The position numbers and the translations under genes were made by a program. Of a stretch of DNA of 37,741 nucleotides, positions 16,587 through 24,935 are shown piece by piece. The notes under the pieces were generated by a model. That model saw nothing but the letters and a program-made list of their open reading frames with translations. It did no database searches and was not told the DNA's origin. Each line of letters opens with the position of its first letter. Position 1 is the stretch's first letter. The DNA is from an uncultured Rhodospirillales bacterium (lineage in GTDB: Bacteria; Pseudomonadota; Alphaproteobacteria; Azospirillales; Azospirillaceae), in assembly GCA_903856295.1 (NCBI GenBank), contig CAIOBP010000186.1:1-37741 (forward strand), read 5' to 3'.

Positions 16587-17253
16587 GCTTCGACTCGCGC
16601 ATCCGGATGAAGTCCCAGAACATCAGCAATCCGGCGAGCCCGAGCCCGATACAAATCAAGAGCAGGTTGAAAATCCCGAGTTTCATGAACAGGCCATTGG
16701 CGACGGCATAGCTGGACTCGGCGGCCCGCCCCTGGATCGCGATCAGCTGTTTGACGGAGTCGCGGACCGACTCCAGACTACGACTGGCGTCGTCGAGCCG
16801 GATCACCGGAACCGGCAACGGCACCGCCTGGAGCGAGGCGACCTGGACCGGCGCGCGGTCCCCCGGATGAACGGCGCCGGCATAGCTCTTCCACACCCGC
16901 TCGGTGCGCCAGACGATCGCCTCCTCCTCGGGACTGATGCGGAAAGAGACGTAGTCGAGCCACAGCTTATCGCGCTCGGCTTCAAGCCGGGACAGCTGGT
17001 CCGACACAATCCGGACGCCATCCTCAGGATTTCCGCTGGCGGCCTTGGTGACCAGCGCCTGTATCTGATAGACATTATCAAGAACGCCCGAGAGTTTGAC
17101 CAGGGCGACCGTATGGTTTTCGTTCGAACTCTTGAATTCACTCTTGATTCGCGCCATGCCGATCACGCCGGTCACGCCGACGATCATGATCAGCATCATG
17201 TTGAACGCCTGAAGACTGAAAATTTTAATCCTGACTTTAAGATCGTCCAGCAT
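16579..17253 (-). CDS. Two-helix membrane protein with four-helix-bundle-like sensor domain
   Basis: A 224-residue protein: TM1 at ~10-33 (SLQAFNMMLIMIVGVTGVIG then MARIK), a ~150-residue helical extracytoplasmic domain (SSNENHTVALVKLSGVLDNV; VWRTERVWKSYAGAV; LESVRDSVKQLIAIQGR), then TM2 at ~195-217 (LGIFNLLLICIGLGLAGLLM) and a short MRESKLR tail. This is the layout of the 4HB_MCP sensory module of chemoreceptors and kinases, but no HAMP or signalling domain follows. It is either a stand-alone sensor/regulator or a truncated receptor. Start ATG 17253. It converges on and overlaps the c2 gene by 8 nt and lies downstream of b'. Confidence 0.7.
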   Translation of the reverse strand: MLDDLKVRIKIFSLQAFNMMLIMIVGVTGVIGMARIKSEFKSSNENHTVALVKLSGVLDNVYQIQALVTKAASGNPEDGVRIVSDQLSRLEAERDKLWLDYVSFRISPEEEAIVWRTERVWKSYAGAVHPGDRAPVQVASLQAVPLPVPVIRLDDASRSLESVRDSVKQLIAIQGRAAESSYAVANGLFMKLGIFNLLLICIGLGLAGLLMFWDFIRMRESKLR

Positions 17254-17397
17254 GAGGCCCTCGCGTCGAAAGAGGCGCGTCCCCAGGGCGCATGGCCGCT
17301 GGGGTCCGAGTCGTCCAGCAACAGTGGTGTTTCCCCCTACGGGAATCAACGGAGCATCTTGGACTGCGCTTAATCGTCGCAGCGACCGTATACCAAG

Positions 17398-17424
17398 CCC
17401 CGCTGATGGAACCCATCAACGGGG
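17398..17424. other. Strong stem-loop between b' and the four-helix-bundle gene
   Basis: CCCCG-C-TGATGG pairs with CCATCA-A-CGGGG around a 3-base loop: 11 paired bases with one internal mismatch. No T-tract follows on either strand. It lies 60 nt beyond the b' stop in minus-strand transcription. It could end the F0 transcript with assistance, protect the mRNA, or belong to the leader of the next gene; the sequence does not decide. Confidence 0.45.
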
Positions 17425-17482
17425 CGGCGCATGAGCGGCGCGGCGGTGGTCGCCGCCGACGACTGGGGATCAAGAGAGGAAG

Positions 17483-18097
17483 TTATTGTACAGACCTGCT
17501 CGTGATTGCCGCTTTGATTGCTGAGGACACCAGAGGCTGGTCAATCTCAACGCATGCAAAATGGGTAACGACTTCGTTTACAAGAGGGGCCGCCATCTCG
17601 GGCAGTTCTTTCAGGGCATTCTGGCGCGCGTGGGAAATCCGGAGTTCAGCATCGCGCACCCGCCCTGCAATCTTGCTTTCAACCAAAGCGATACGGGCGG
17701 CCGCCACATTGTCGGCCTCACGATTAGCCAACTGCAAGATGGTGCGAGCATGATCGCGCGCATGAACGATCTTGTCTTCGACGACCTTGCCGACCTTCAC
17801 CGCCTCATTGCGGGCTGCTTCGGCGAGTCTGATATCGTGAGTAATCTTGACGTCGCGGGTCTCGATGACTTCCACGACCTTCGGCACCACAACCCCCTGA
17901 ACAAGCAGGTAAAACGTGCCGAATATCGCCGTTAGCCAAAAAAGCTGGGTAAGGATGTATGTGGGATCGAATTGCGGGAGACCACCATTATGTTGAGCTT
18001 CGGCCAGCGCCGGATGTCCTGCGAACACAAAGAGAGCCAGGGCAAGTGTCAACAGGTTAAGCACGCTAAGCCTGGGACGTGATACGTAGGATTCCAT
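17483..18097 (-). CDS. ATP synthase F0 subunit b' (AtpF'/AtpG type)
   Basis: A 204-residue protein with an N-terminal hydrophobic stretch (LNLLTLALALFVFAGHPALA), then GLPQFDPTYILTQLFWLTAI and FGTFYLLVQGVVVPKV. The GLPQ(F/M)D entry to the membrane helix is the hallmark of the b' subunits of alphaproteobacteria and cyanobacteria. The remainder is the long helical stalk (VEVIETRDVKITHDIRLAEA; DARAR-like HARDHARTILQLANREADNV). A GAAGG ribosome site precedes ATG 18097. In the usual order atpI-atpB-atpE-atpF'-atpF a second b gene follows; here nothing resembling b is found down to 17254. Base composition is AT-richer than the flanks. Confidence 0.9.
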   Translation of the reverse strand: MESYVSRPRLSVLNLLTLALALFVFAGHPALAEAQHNGGLPQFDPTYILTQLFWLTAIFGTFYLLVQGVVVPKVVEVIETRDVKITHDIRLAEAARNEAVKVGKVVEDKIVHARDHARTILQLANREADNVAAARIALVESKIAGRVRDAELRISHARQNALKELPEMAAPLVNEVVTHFACVEIDQPLVSSAIKAAITSRSVQ

Positions 18098-18151
18098 GAT
18101 TAAAGCCTTCAGATCGCTGAGAGGTTTTGAAGCATCGCCGCATTATTGGCG

Positions 18152-18901
18152 TCAATGCATCTCAAGGGCATCTTGTATGTAGATAACCGTCAAGAGCGCG
18201 AAAACATAAGCTTGAATGAAAGCAACGAAAAATTCGAAGCCGATCAAGACAACGACAAGCGCAAACGGTAAAATCCCCAACAGATAACCAACAGCTCCCA
18301 GGCCCCCGGCCATCATCACGATGAAGCCCGCAAAAACCTTGAGCATCGTATGTCCAGCCATGATGTTGGCGAACAAACGTACCGAGAGGCTGACAGGGCG
18401 AATGAAGTAGGAGATGATTTCAAGGGGAATCATCAGAGGCATCAGCGCAATCGGCACACCCCTGGGCACGAATTTTGAGAAAAAGTGCAAGCCATGCTTA
18501 AGAAGGCCGACCAATGTCACCATTATGAACACGACCATGGCCAAGCTTGCGGTGACAACCAAATGCGATGTGAAGGTAAAAGTATAAGGAATCATCCCGA
18601 TCAAGTTTCCGAACAATAAGAACAGAAACAGGGAAAACACAAAAGGAACAAACGGCAGTCCCTCATGCCCGGCATTGCTGCGAACGATGCCTTCAACAAA
18701 TTCATAGGAGATTTCGGCCGCTGACTGCATTCTGTCGGGCACCAGCAAGCGCTTGCGCATGCCACCGACGACCAAGCCGAGACCAGTCAGCGCCGAAAGA
18801 AGCATAAAAAGCGCAGAATTGGTGAACGAGACATCGCCACCGCTGACAGTGATCGTAATCAGCGGGTAGATGAGGAATTGATGAAGCGGATCCACGGTCA
18901 C
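18152..18901 (-). CDS. atpB: ATP synthase F0 subunit a
   Basis: Subunit a forms the proton half-channels against the c ring. The 249-residue product has the normal alphaproteobacterial layout with five to six membrane helices: DRMQSAAEISYEFVEGIVRS, FGNLIGMIPYTFTFTSHL, and helix 5 PVSLSVRLFANIMAGH, where Arg175 is the essential rotor-facing arginine. The C-terminus ends GFEFFVAFIQAYVFALLTVI and YIQDALEMH. The key residues are intact, so it should be functional. GTG 18901 overlaps the AtpI stop by four bases (GTGA); a GTG two codons on (18895) is better spaced from the AGGAG and may be the true start. The DNA is visibly AT-richer than neighbouring blocks. Confidence 0.95.
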   Translation of the reverse strand: MTVDPLHQFLIYPLITITVSGGDVSFTNSALFMLLSALTGLGLVVGGMRKRLLVPDRMQSAAEISYEFVEGIVRSNAGHEGLPFVPFVFSLFLFLLFGNLIGMIPYTFTFTSHLVVTASLAMVVFIMVTLVGLLKHGLHFFSKFVPRGVPIALMPLMIPLEIISYFIRPVSLSVRLFANIMAGHTMLKVFAGFIVMMAGGLGAVGYLLGILPFALVVVLIGFEFFVAFIQAYVFALLTVIYIQDALEMH

Positions 18902-19248
18902 ACTCTCCTGATTGTCTCTTGATGCGGCTCGGCGGCTGTTTGTTCGGACATCCGACTCGCGGTCTGGTAGACATTGCGAACCGCTGCTGCGGCTCCCAGC
19001 AGGAACATACCAAGCGTTCCGAATGGGAAAATGCCGAAGGCTCCGTCAACCCCGGCGCCGACTGCGATCGCAATGAACAGAGCTGCAACCAGATCGTTGC
19101 AGGCACGACCAGCAAACTCTGTTATGGAGCGAGGTAATGCGAAACAACAGTGCGAGCGGCGCGCATGATCAACCTCTTGACGCCGACGCAGATCTCGCAG
19201 TCGTTCGTCGATTTCATCAATCGTTGGTGATCCCGGCGCGCCGCTCAT
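18898..19248 (-). CDS. AtpI-like assembly protein of F0
   Basis: A 116-residue protein. The N-terminus is charged and helical (DEIDERLRDLRRRQEVDHAR). It is followed by two membrane helices (FAGRACNDLVAALFIAIAVG; GTLGMFLLGAAAAVRNVYQT), the pattern of alphaproteobacterial AtpI, including the LGAAAAVRNVY end of helix 2. AtpI proteins are encoded first in F0 operons and are thought to help c-ring assembly or Mg uptake. ATG 19248 is preferred; a GTG two codons earlier is possible. It overlaps atpB by four bases and lies 31 nt behind the c3 gene. Confidence 0.85.
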   Translation of the reverse strand: MSGAPGSPTIDEIDERLRDLRRRQEVDHARRSHCCFALPRSITEFAGRACNDLVAALFIAIAVGAGVDGAFGIFPFGTLGMFLLGAAAAVRNVYQTASRMSEQTAAEPHQETIRRV

Positions 19249-19279
19249 GGCCACTCATCCTGAACTGAGCCAATCCGAC

Positions 19280-19546
19280 TCAGGTGTACATAAAGATGAA
19301 AGCGAACAGCAGTGCAAAAAGACCCATGGCTTCAGCAAGGGCGAACGCCAACCAAGTCACCGGCAACAACCGCTTTTCCATGGCAGGCTGACGCGCAAAA
19401 GACACGATAAACGCCGCAAAGACGATACCAATGCCGGTGCCGACCCCGCCCAACGCCGAAATAGCCGAGCCGGCCCCGACGTAACGCAGATTGTGGCTAA
19501 TGTCCATGAGTGAATGGGTTATGGTTTGTACGGTAGCGGGATCCAT
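19280..19546 (-). CDS. ATP synthase F0 subunit c paralogue (c3), first gene of the a/b' operon
   Basis: An 88-residue two-helix proteolipid. Helix 1 carries GAGSAISALGGVGTGIGIVF, the polar loop has ARQP (Arg52 present, as in canonical c), and helix 2 carries Glu72 in FALAEAMGLFALL. It ends FAFIFMYT. The loop has the EKR insertion shared with c1 and c2, so the three form one subfamily longer than the usual ~75-residue alphaproteobacterial c. The start ATG 19546 has GGAAGGA about 8 nt upstream. It leads a unit c3-AtpI-a-b' in which c is placed before AtpI; the usual alphaproteobacterial order places c after a. Confidence 0.92.
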   Translation of the reverse strand: MDPATVQTITHSLMDISHNLRYVGAGSAISALGGVGTGIGIVFAAFIVSFARQPAMEKRLLPVTWLAFALAEAMGLFALLFAFIFMYT

Positions 19547-20235
19547 TAGGGTTTGTCCTTCCAGGTTTTACTCTCGACATATTCTTCTAGAGACGCCAAA
19601 CTAAATGTCGCGATTGATCATGGATACACGGCACGCCGCGGGCAAAACACTACCCACTTACTAGGCCATGGCGATATCAACGAACAAACTCAAAATTCAT
19701 CCATGCTTATTGCAGGATAGTCATAGCTCAAGAAATCGGGTCATAAGATTAAACCCGACAACGCGCCTTGCTTGCGCAAAGGCATAGCCAATAAATGCAA
19801 AGACACTTCAGGCCTTAAACGAAGATTACATGTCAATTACTGCCAAGCACCCCCACGTTTGCCGGATATGGTCTCCGGACCGAAGTGGCGGCACCTTATG
19901 GGCATCATTCATCTCTGTCAAGGGGGTTTCGAATGCGTAAACCACAATATGTCAATCCGGAATCATACTGGTAAGTGGTCGTACGTATTTTGGCGCTCCC
20001 GCGCCCGACAAAACCGCGACTCGACGACCGAGAGCAGGCCAAACCTTGCCCGCGCGCGGCGCCTCCCAGAGTGTCTGAATGGTGCCGCCAATCGCCGCTG
20101 TCGGCGGCGCCACGTTTTTCTCCAAGTCCACTGGCGATGGGGAAGGCCCGGGGACGTTTTTGCACCGCACCCAGTTGTAATCACGACGCGGCACCCCATG
20201 TTCCTCTCGGCGGGAGTCATGCGGGGGAAATCGAG
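19547..20235. other. Gene-free stretch between the F0 unit and the next genes
   Basis: About 690 bp upstream of both the c3 operon (minus) and the small membrane ORF (plus). Open frames here lack ribosome sites and look like antisense noise. The first ~250 bp are AT-rich and must contain the c3 promoter, but I could not fix -35/-10 boxes or a recognisable operator. Nothing else supported. Confidence 0.5.
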
Positions 20236-20364
20236 ATGCCCAGTCCGAACGAGCTGCCCGAGTCCGACCATCGATCCCGGCAGCCATCGGGGGACAATTC
20301 GGTCATGGTGTGGTGGGGAGCGCTGGTCCTCTTCGCGCTGGCGCTGATGCTGATGAATAATTAG
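20236..20364 (+). CDS. Possible 42-residue membrane peptide
   Basis: ATG 20236 opens a 42-codon frame: a polar N-terminus (PSPNELPESDHRSRQPSGDN) and one membrane helix (SVMVWWGALVLFALALMLMN). A GGGGAAA-like ribosome site precedes it. Short single-span proteins like this are common and often missed; homology cannot be judged by eye. It ends ~40 nt before the TrhA-like gene. Confidence 0.4.
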   Translation: MPSPNELPESDHRSRQPSGDNSVMVWWGALVLFALALMLMNN

Positions 20365-20405
20365 AGCCAGCCCGATGAAATAATATAGAGGCTTCATGCG
20401 ACGGG

Positions 20406-21098
20406 ATGAGCGGCGCGATTCCTGAGTCTCCGGTATTTCATATCTATACGCGAGAGGAAAGCCTCGCTGACTTGCTGGTTCATGCGCTGGGCTTGTCCCT
20501 GGCCGTGGTGGCGCTGCCCTGGATGCTGTGGACTGGCTTCAGCCATTTTGAAGCCATCGAAGTTCGCCTGTCCCTTGTTCTTTACGTCGCGGGCGCGGCG
20601 TCGATGCTCGGCTGCTCCGCCACCTACAACTGGCTGCGGGAACCGCGCTGGAAGGACCGGCTGCGCCGTCTCGACCGCGCGGTGATCTTTCTCATGATCG
20701 CCGGCACCTACAGCCCGCTGGCCATGGCCAAGCTCGAACAGCCGCTGGGCACCGGGCTGATGGTCTATGAGTGGGGGTTGGCGAGTCTCGGCGCCACCGT
20801 GGCGCTGGCGTTTCCGCGCCGGGGCGAACGGCTGCTCATTGTGCTCTACCTGCTGATGGGCTGGGCGGTGCTGGCGGTGCTCGGGCCGATGACCAGAGCG
20901 CACGGCGCCTCGATGGTCGCGCTGGTTCTCGTGGGGTCGCTGCTCTACACCGGCGGCGTGGTTGTGCACGCCTCGACCCGGCTCAAGTATCATAACGCTC
21001 TGTGGCATGGCTGCGTGCTGGTCGCCGCCAGCTGCCATTATGTCGCCATTCTGCTCTCGGTGGCGCTGCCGGGGGTGCAGATCGCCATATATCCTTGA
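20406..21098 (+). CDS. Hemolysin III / TrhA-like membrane protein
   Basis: A 230-residue, seven-helix membrane protein of the hemolysin III (YqfA/TrhA, PAQR-related) family. Family marks: EESLADLLVHALGLSLA at the start with the conserved His, ASMLGCSATYN(W), RLDRAVIFLMIAGTYSPLA, and H-rich helix 7 (KYHNALWHGCVLVAASCHYV), which together supply the metal-binding Ser/Asp/His set. In E. coli TrhA is linked to membrane-fluidity and fatty-acid homeostasis; in pathogens the family was named for haemolysis. ATG 20406 is the plausible start, although the nearest GAGG lies somewhat far upstream. It stands between the small ORF and the DUF2339 gene on the same strand. Confidence 0.87.
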   Translation: MSGAIPESPVFHIYTREESLADLLVHALGLSLAVVALPWMLWTGFSHFEAIEVRLSLVLYVAGAASMLGCSATYNWLREPRWKDRLRRLDRAVIFLMIAGTYSPLAMAKLEQPLGTGLMVYEWGLASLGATVALAFPRRGERLLIVLYLLMGWAVLAVLGPMTRAHGASMVALVLVGSLLYTGGVVVHASTRLKYHNALWHGCVLVAASCHYVAILLSVALPGVQIAIYP

Positions 21099-21154
21099 TT
21101 TGGTTCGCCCCAGAGTGGATCATCCCTGATTGTTGCGGTTGAAAGTCATTGATC

Positions 21155-23857
21155 ATGGATACTATCGGTTTCGGGGATGCGCTGGCGCTGATCGCCGTGG
21201 TGATGGGCTGGATGGCGCTGGAGCGAACCCGGACGCTGGGCTGGCAGCTGCACCTGGCGCGCAAGCGTCTGGCCGCGCTGGAAGCCGCCGCCAAGAGCGC
21301 TCCTCCCGCGGTCGAGAGCTTGGCCGCCGCGACGGTCATGACGGAACCGCCAGTCATCGCTTCCGAGCCCGACCCGATCCCGCCGCCTGCGCCGCCCGCG
21401 GCCGCGCCGCCGCCCGCATCCGGCGGCTTTACCACCGAATGGCTGGCCGGGCGCGGACTGGTCTGGGTCGGCGCCCTGGCTCTGGGGCTGGCCGGGCTGT
21501 TCATGATTCGCTATTCGATGGAAAATGGTTTGTTCGGGCCGCTGGCGCGGGTGATTTCCGGCCTGCTGCTCGGTGCCGGCCTGATCGCGGCCGGCGACTG
21601 GCTGGCCCGCCGCATGCCGTCTTCCGATCCGGTCGCCGCCGGCGCCATGCCCCCGGTAAGCAGCCAGACCGCGCTGATCGGCAGCGGCGTCTGCACGCTG
21701 TTCACCGCCAGTTACGGCGCCTATGCTTTTTATGGCCTGATCGGGCCGCTGCCGGCCTTCGTGCTGCTGTCGCTGATCGCCTTCGCCGCGCTGCTGATGG
21801 CGCTACGCCACGGCCCGATCATCGCCCTGATCGGTCTGGTCGGCGCCCTGGCGGTGCCGGCGCTGGTCGCGGGTCAGGAAAACCCGGCGCCGCTTGAGCT
21901 GTTCCTCTATCTGGCCGCCGTGGTCGCCACCTGTCTGGCCGTGGTCCGTTACCGGGGCTGGTGGTGGCTGGGCTGGGTGGCGCTGGCCGGCGCGATGCTC
22001 TGGACCCTGCTCTGGCTGGCCGGATCCCCGGCCGATGGCGACACGCTGGTCACCGGCGCTTTCGCCTTTTTGGTGCTGATGCTGCTGCCGGTCGGGCTGC
22101 ATCTCGCCGACACCCCGTCCGGGGAACCGCGCGAAGCCGGGGACTGGCGCGCACCGCCGCCGCTGGCCCTGACCCTGGCCGCCGCCGCCGGCGCCCTGCT
22201 GGTTTTGTTCATCGATGTCCGGCTGGAAGAGTACGGAACGGCGGCCCTGCTCTGGCTCGGCATCGCCGGAGTCTTCAGCCAATGGACGGCGCTGCGCCGG
22301 CCGGGACTGATCGCCCTGCCCTGGATGGCCGCGACCACCGCCGTGCTGGCCTATCTGGCCTGGCTGTTTCCGCTGCCCCGCGATACCGGCTGGATCGGGG
22401 TGATCGACGGCCGGGCGGCGGGTCACGCGCCGGTTCAGGCCCTGATCGAACCGGCGTTCATGCCTTACACGACCACCGGCCTGCTGCTAGCGCTGCTGTT
22501 CGGGCTGGGCGGCTGGCTGGGCGCGCAGCGGACGGCCCGGCCGTGGTCCTGGTCGCTGCTGTCGGTGCTGGTGCCGTTGCTGGTGCTGATCATCGCCTAT
22601 GGCCACACCGCCTCCAGCTCGATCGCCCCGCCCTGGGCGACGGCGGCGCTGGGCTTGGCCGCGCTGCTGCTGACCGCAACCAGCACCCTGCACCGCCGTC
22701 TCGAGCACGCTCCGGCACTGGCGGTCGCGGTGGCCACCTACGCCGCCGGAGTCACCGCCGCCGTCACCCTGGCCATGGTCATGGTGCTGCACGATTTCTG
22801 GCTGACGGTGGCGATTTCCCTGCAATTGCCGGCGCTGGCCTGGATCGAACGCCGGACGCGGGTGACGGAAATGCGCGTGATCGCGCTGGCGCTGGTGGTG
22901 ACGGTGCTGATCCGGCTGGTGCTCAACCCCGGTATTTCCGGCTACGAGATCGGCGGCACGCCGATCCTCAATGGCCTGCTCTATGGCTATGGCCTGCCGC
23001 TGGCGGCCTTCCGGCTGGCCCAGGTCATGTTCCGCGCCAATCGCCTCGGCGAGGAGACCCCGGCCGCCACCGCCAGCCTGCTCGTGGACCTGCTCGAGGC
23101 GGGCTGGATCGCCTGTCTGACGCTGCTGGTCTCGCTGCAATTACGGCACTTGGTCGGCGGCGGCGCCATCACCGACCATCACTACGGCATGCTGGAACAG
23201 GGACTCCAGGTGGCGTGGTGGGGGTGTCTGGCCCTGGCCCTGATGCGCGCCGACCGGGGCGGCTCCAGCCGGATTCTCGGCGGCGCCTGGCGGGTGCTGG
23301 CGGCGGTGGCGCTGGGCCATGTCGTCCTGTTCGCCCTGCTCCGGGACAATCCGCTGTGGCGGCACATATCGGTCGGGTCCTGGCCGGGGTTCGATCTGGT
23401 CACCCTGACCTACGGCCTGCCGGTTCTGCTGGCGGCGGCCATCGCCCATGAGGCCGGGCGCCAGCGAGCGCCCGGAGTCCAGCGCCTTGGCGGCATCGCC
23501 GCCATCGTCCTGGCCTGGGCGTTCGTGACGCTGACCGTGCGTCACGCCTTTCAAGGCCCGTTCCTCGACGGCCCGGCGCCGGGCGATGCCGAATGGTACG
23601 CCTATTCGGCGCTGTGGCTGGCTTATGGCGGCGGCCTGCTGGCGCTGGGAGTCCGGCTGGATGTTCCAGCGCTGCGTTCGGCTTCGATGATCGTGATCGT
23701 CGCCACCGTGCTCAAGGTCTTCATCTTCGACATGAGCACCCTGGCCGGATTGCTCAGGGTGGCGTCGTTCCTCGGGCTGGGACTGGCGCTGGTGCTGATC
23801 GGCTGGCTGCACCAGACGGCGCTGAACGCGCTGGCCGCGAAGCAGCCCCCGCCGTAG
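21155..23857 (+). CDS. DUF2339-type polytopic membrane protein
   Basis: A 900-residue protein with an N-terminal membrane-associated helix (DALALIAVVMGWMALERTRT), a helical/proline-rich linker (PPAPPAAAPPPASGG), and then GRGLVWVGALALGLAGLFMI and about 20 more hydrophobic segments to the end. Size, the short coiled N-terminal region and the large number of helices match DUF2339 predicted membrane proteins, whose function is unknown. ATG 21155 follows a short leader. It converges with ubiG, 38 nt apart. No catalytic motif is visible. Confidence 0.8.
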   Translation: MDTIGFGDALALIAVVMGWMALERTRTLGWQLHLARKRLAALEAAAKSAPPAVESLAAATVMTEPPVIASEPDPIPPPAPPAAAPPPASGGFTTEWLAGRGLVWVGALALGLAGLFMIRYSMENGLFGPLARVISGLLLGAGLIAAGDWLARRMPSSDPVAAGAMPPVSSQTALIGSGVCTLFTASYGAYAFYGLIGPLPAFVLLSLIAFAALLMALRHGPIIALIGLVGALAVPALVAGQENPAPLELFLYLAAVVATCLAVVRYRGWWWLGWVALAGAMLWTLLWLAGSPADGDTLVTGAFAFLVLMLLPVGLHLADTPSGEPREAGDWRAPPPLALTLAAAAGALLVLFIDVRLEEYGTAALLWLGIAGVFSQWTALRRPGLIALPWMAATTAVLAYLAWLFPLPRDTGWIGVIDGRAAGHAPVQALIEPAFMPYTTTGLLLALLFGLGGWLGAQRTARPWSWSLLSVLVPLLVLIIAYGHTASSSIAPPWATAALGLAALLLTATSTLHRRLEHAPALAVAVATYAAGVTAAVTLAMVMVLHDFWLTVAISLQLPALAWIERRTRVTEMRVIALALVVTVLIRLVLNPGISGYEIGGTPILNGLLYGYGLPLAAFRLAQVMFRANRLGEETPAATASLLVDLLEAGWIACLTLLVSLQLRHLVGGGAITDHHYGMLEQGLQVAWWGCLALALMRADRGGSSRILGGAWRVLAAVALGHVVLFALLRDNPLWRHISVGSWPGFDLVTLTYGLPVLLAAAIAHEAGRQRAPGVQRLGGIAAIVLAWAFVTLTVRHAFQGPFLDGPAPGDAEWYAYSALWLAYGGGLLALGVRLDVPALRSASMIVIVATVLKVFIFDMSTLAGLLRVASFLGLGLALVLIGWLHQTALNALAAKQPPP

Positions 23858-23895
23858 GGCGGCCGCCAAGCGGGGTCAGGCGCGCCGGGTCACCG

Positions 23896-24651
23896 TCACG
23901 CCGGGGCTTTCTCGGCCGTCAGCAGATAGTTGACGGCGATGTCCTTCGGGTCGAGCCGGAAGCTGTCGGAGAACGGGTTGTAGACCACCCCCGAGAGATC
24001 GCACACCTCCATGGCGCGGTCGCGCAGGGCGGCGGCAAGGTCCGAGGGCTTTTGGAAGCGCTTCCAGTCATGGGTGCCGCGCGGCAGCCAACGCAGCACA
24101 TACTCGGCGCCGACGATGGCCATCAGATAGGATTTCGGCGTGCGGTTGAGGGTGGCGAGGAACAGCTGCCCGCCCGGCCGCACCAGATCGGCGCAACACC
24201 TGACGAACAGCGGCACATCGGCGACATGCTCGATGACTTCGAGGGCGAGCACGGCGTCGAACCGCTCCCCGGCGGCGACCAGCGCCTCGGCGGTGGTGTT
24301 GCGATAGTCGATGACCAGCCGGTTCTCGCGGGCGTGCAGCGAGGCGGTCTTGATATTGCGCTCCGAGGCGTCGATGCCGACCATGGTGGCGCCGAGCTTG
24401 GCCATGGGCTCGGTGATCAGGCCGCCGCCGCAGCCGATATCGACGATGCGCACCCCCTCCAGCGGCCGTTCGGACTCGGGGTCGCGGCCGAAGCGGCGGC
24501 ACAGCGCGTCACGGACATAGGCGATGCGCACCGGGTTGAAGCGGTGCAGCGGCTTGAACTTGCCCGTTGGGTTCCACCACTCGGCGGCGATCGCGGAAAA
24601 GCGCGCAACCTCGGCGTCATCGACGGTTGAGCTGCTGGGATGGGCGGTCAT
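23896..24651 (-). CDS. ubiG: Ubiquinone biosynthesis O-methyltransferase
   Basis: UbiG carries out the two O-methylations in ubiquinone synthesis using SAM. The 251-residue product has the UbiG N-terminus (ARFSAIAAEWWNPTGKFKPL, then HRFNPVR), SAM motif I VDIGCGGGLITEPMA (from residue 70), the acidic GIDASERNI, FDAVLALEVIEHV, and the C-terminal GTHDWKRFQKPSDL plus NPFSDSFRL and DIAVNYLL. Length is typical. It is divergent from lysC, an arrangement often seen in alphaproteobacteria (ubiG-lysC-ptsP). No frameshift or missing residue is seen. Confidence 0.96.
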   Translation of the reverse strand: MTAHPSSSTVDDAEVARFSAIAAEWWNPTGKFKPLHRFNPVRIAYVRDALCRRFGRDPESERPLEGVRIVDIGCGGGLITEPMAKLGATMVGIDASERNIKTASLHARENRLVIDYRNTTAEALVAAGERFDAVLALEVIEHVADVPLFVRCCADLVRPGGQLFLATLNRTPKSYLMAIVGAEYVLRWLPRGTHDWKRFQKPSDLAAALRDRAMEVCDLSGVVYNPFSDSFRLDPKDIAVNYLLTAEKAPA

Positions 24652-24935
24652 GGCAGGCCTCTCGGGTGCGGTCGAATGGTTGATACGCCGCGGCGGCGAT
24701 CAGGGACTGTGATATTCAGTAACCATGATATGTTGTGTCGCGGGTCCGGCCGCACTTGCGTGCCTCCGGTGGTGGGAGTATGGATACTTCAACACGCTCC
24801 GGCAACGGCTGCGCGCGGGTGAGGGTGTATGTCGGGCCACGGCCCGGCTTCGGCCTTGACCCCGGGCGCCCGGTGGCGGGGACGCGGGCTCGGTGGATTC
24901 GGTATGGGCCGCCAAGGGGCGGCGGGACAAGGGGC

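Noticed and set aside
14716-19546. Sodium-type N-ATPase operon
   Set aside because: N-ATPase has a distinct gene order with F1 genes and AtpQ/AtpR. No F1 gene is present, and the c proteins lack the Gln and Ser/Thr ligands of sodium c subunits.
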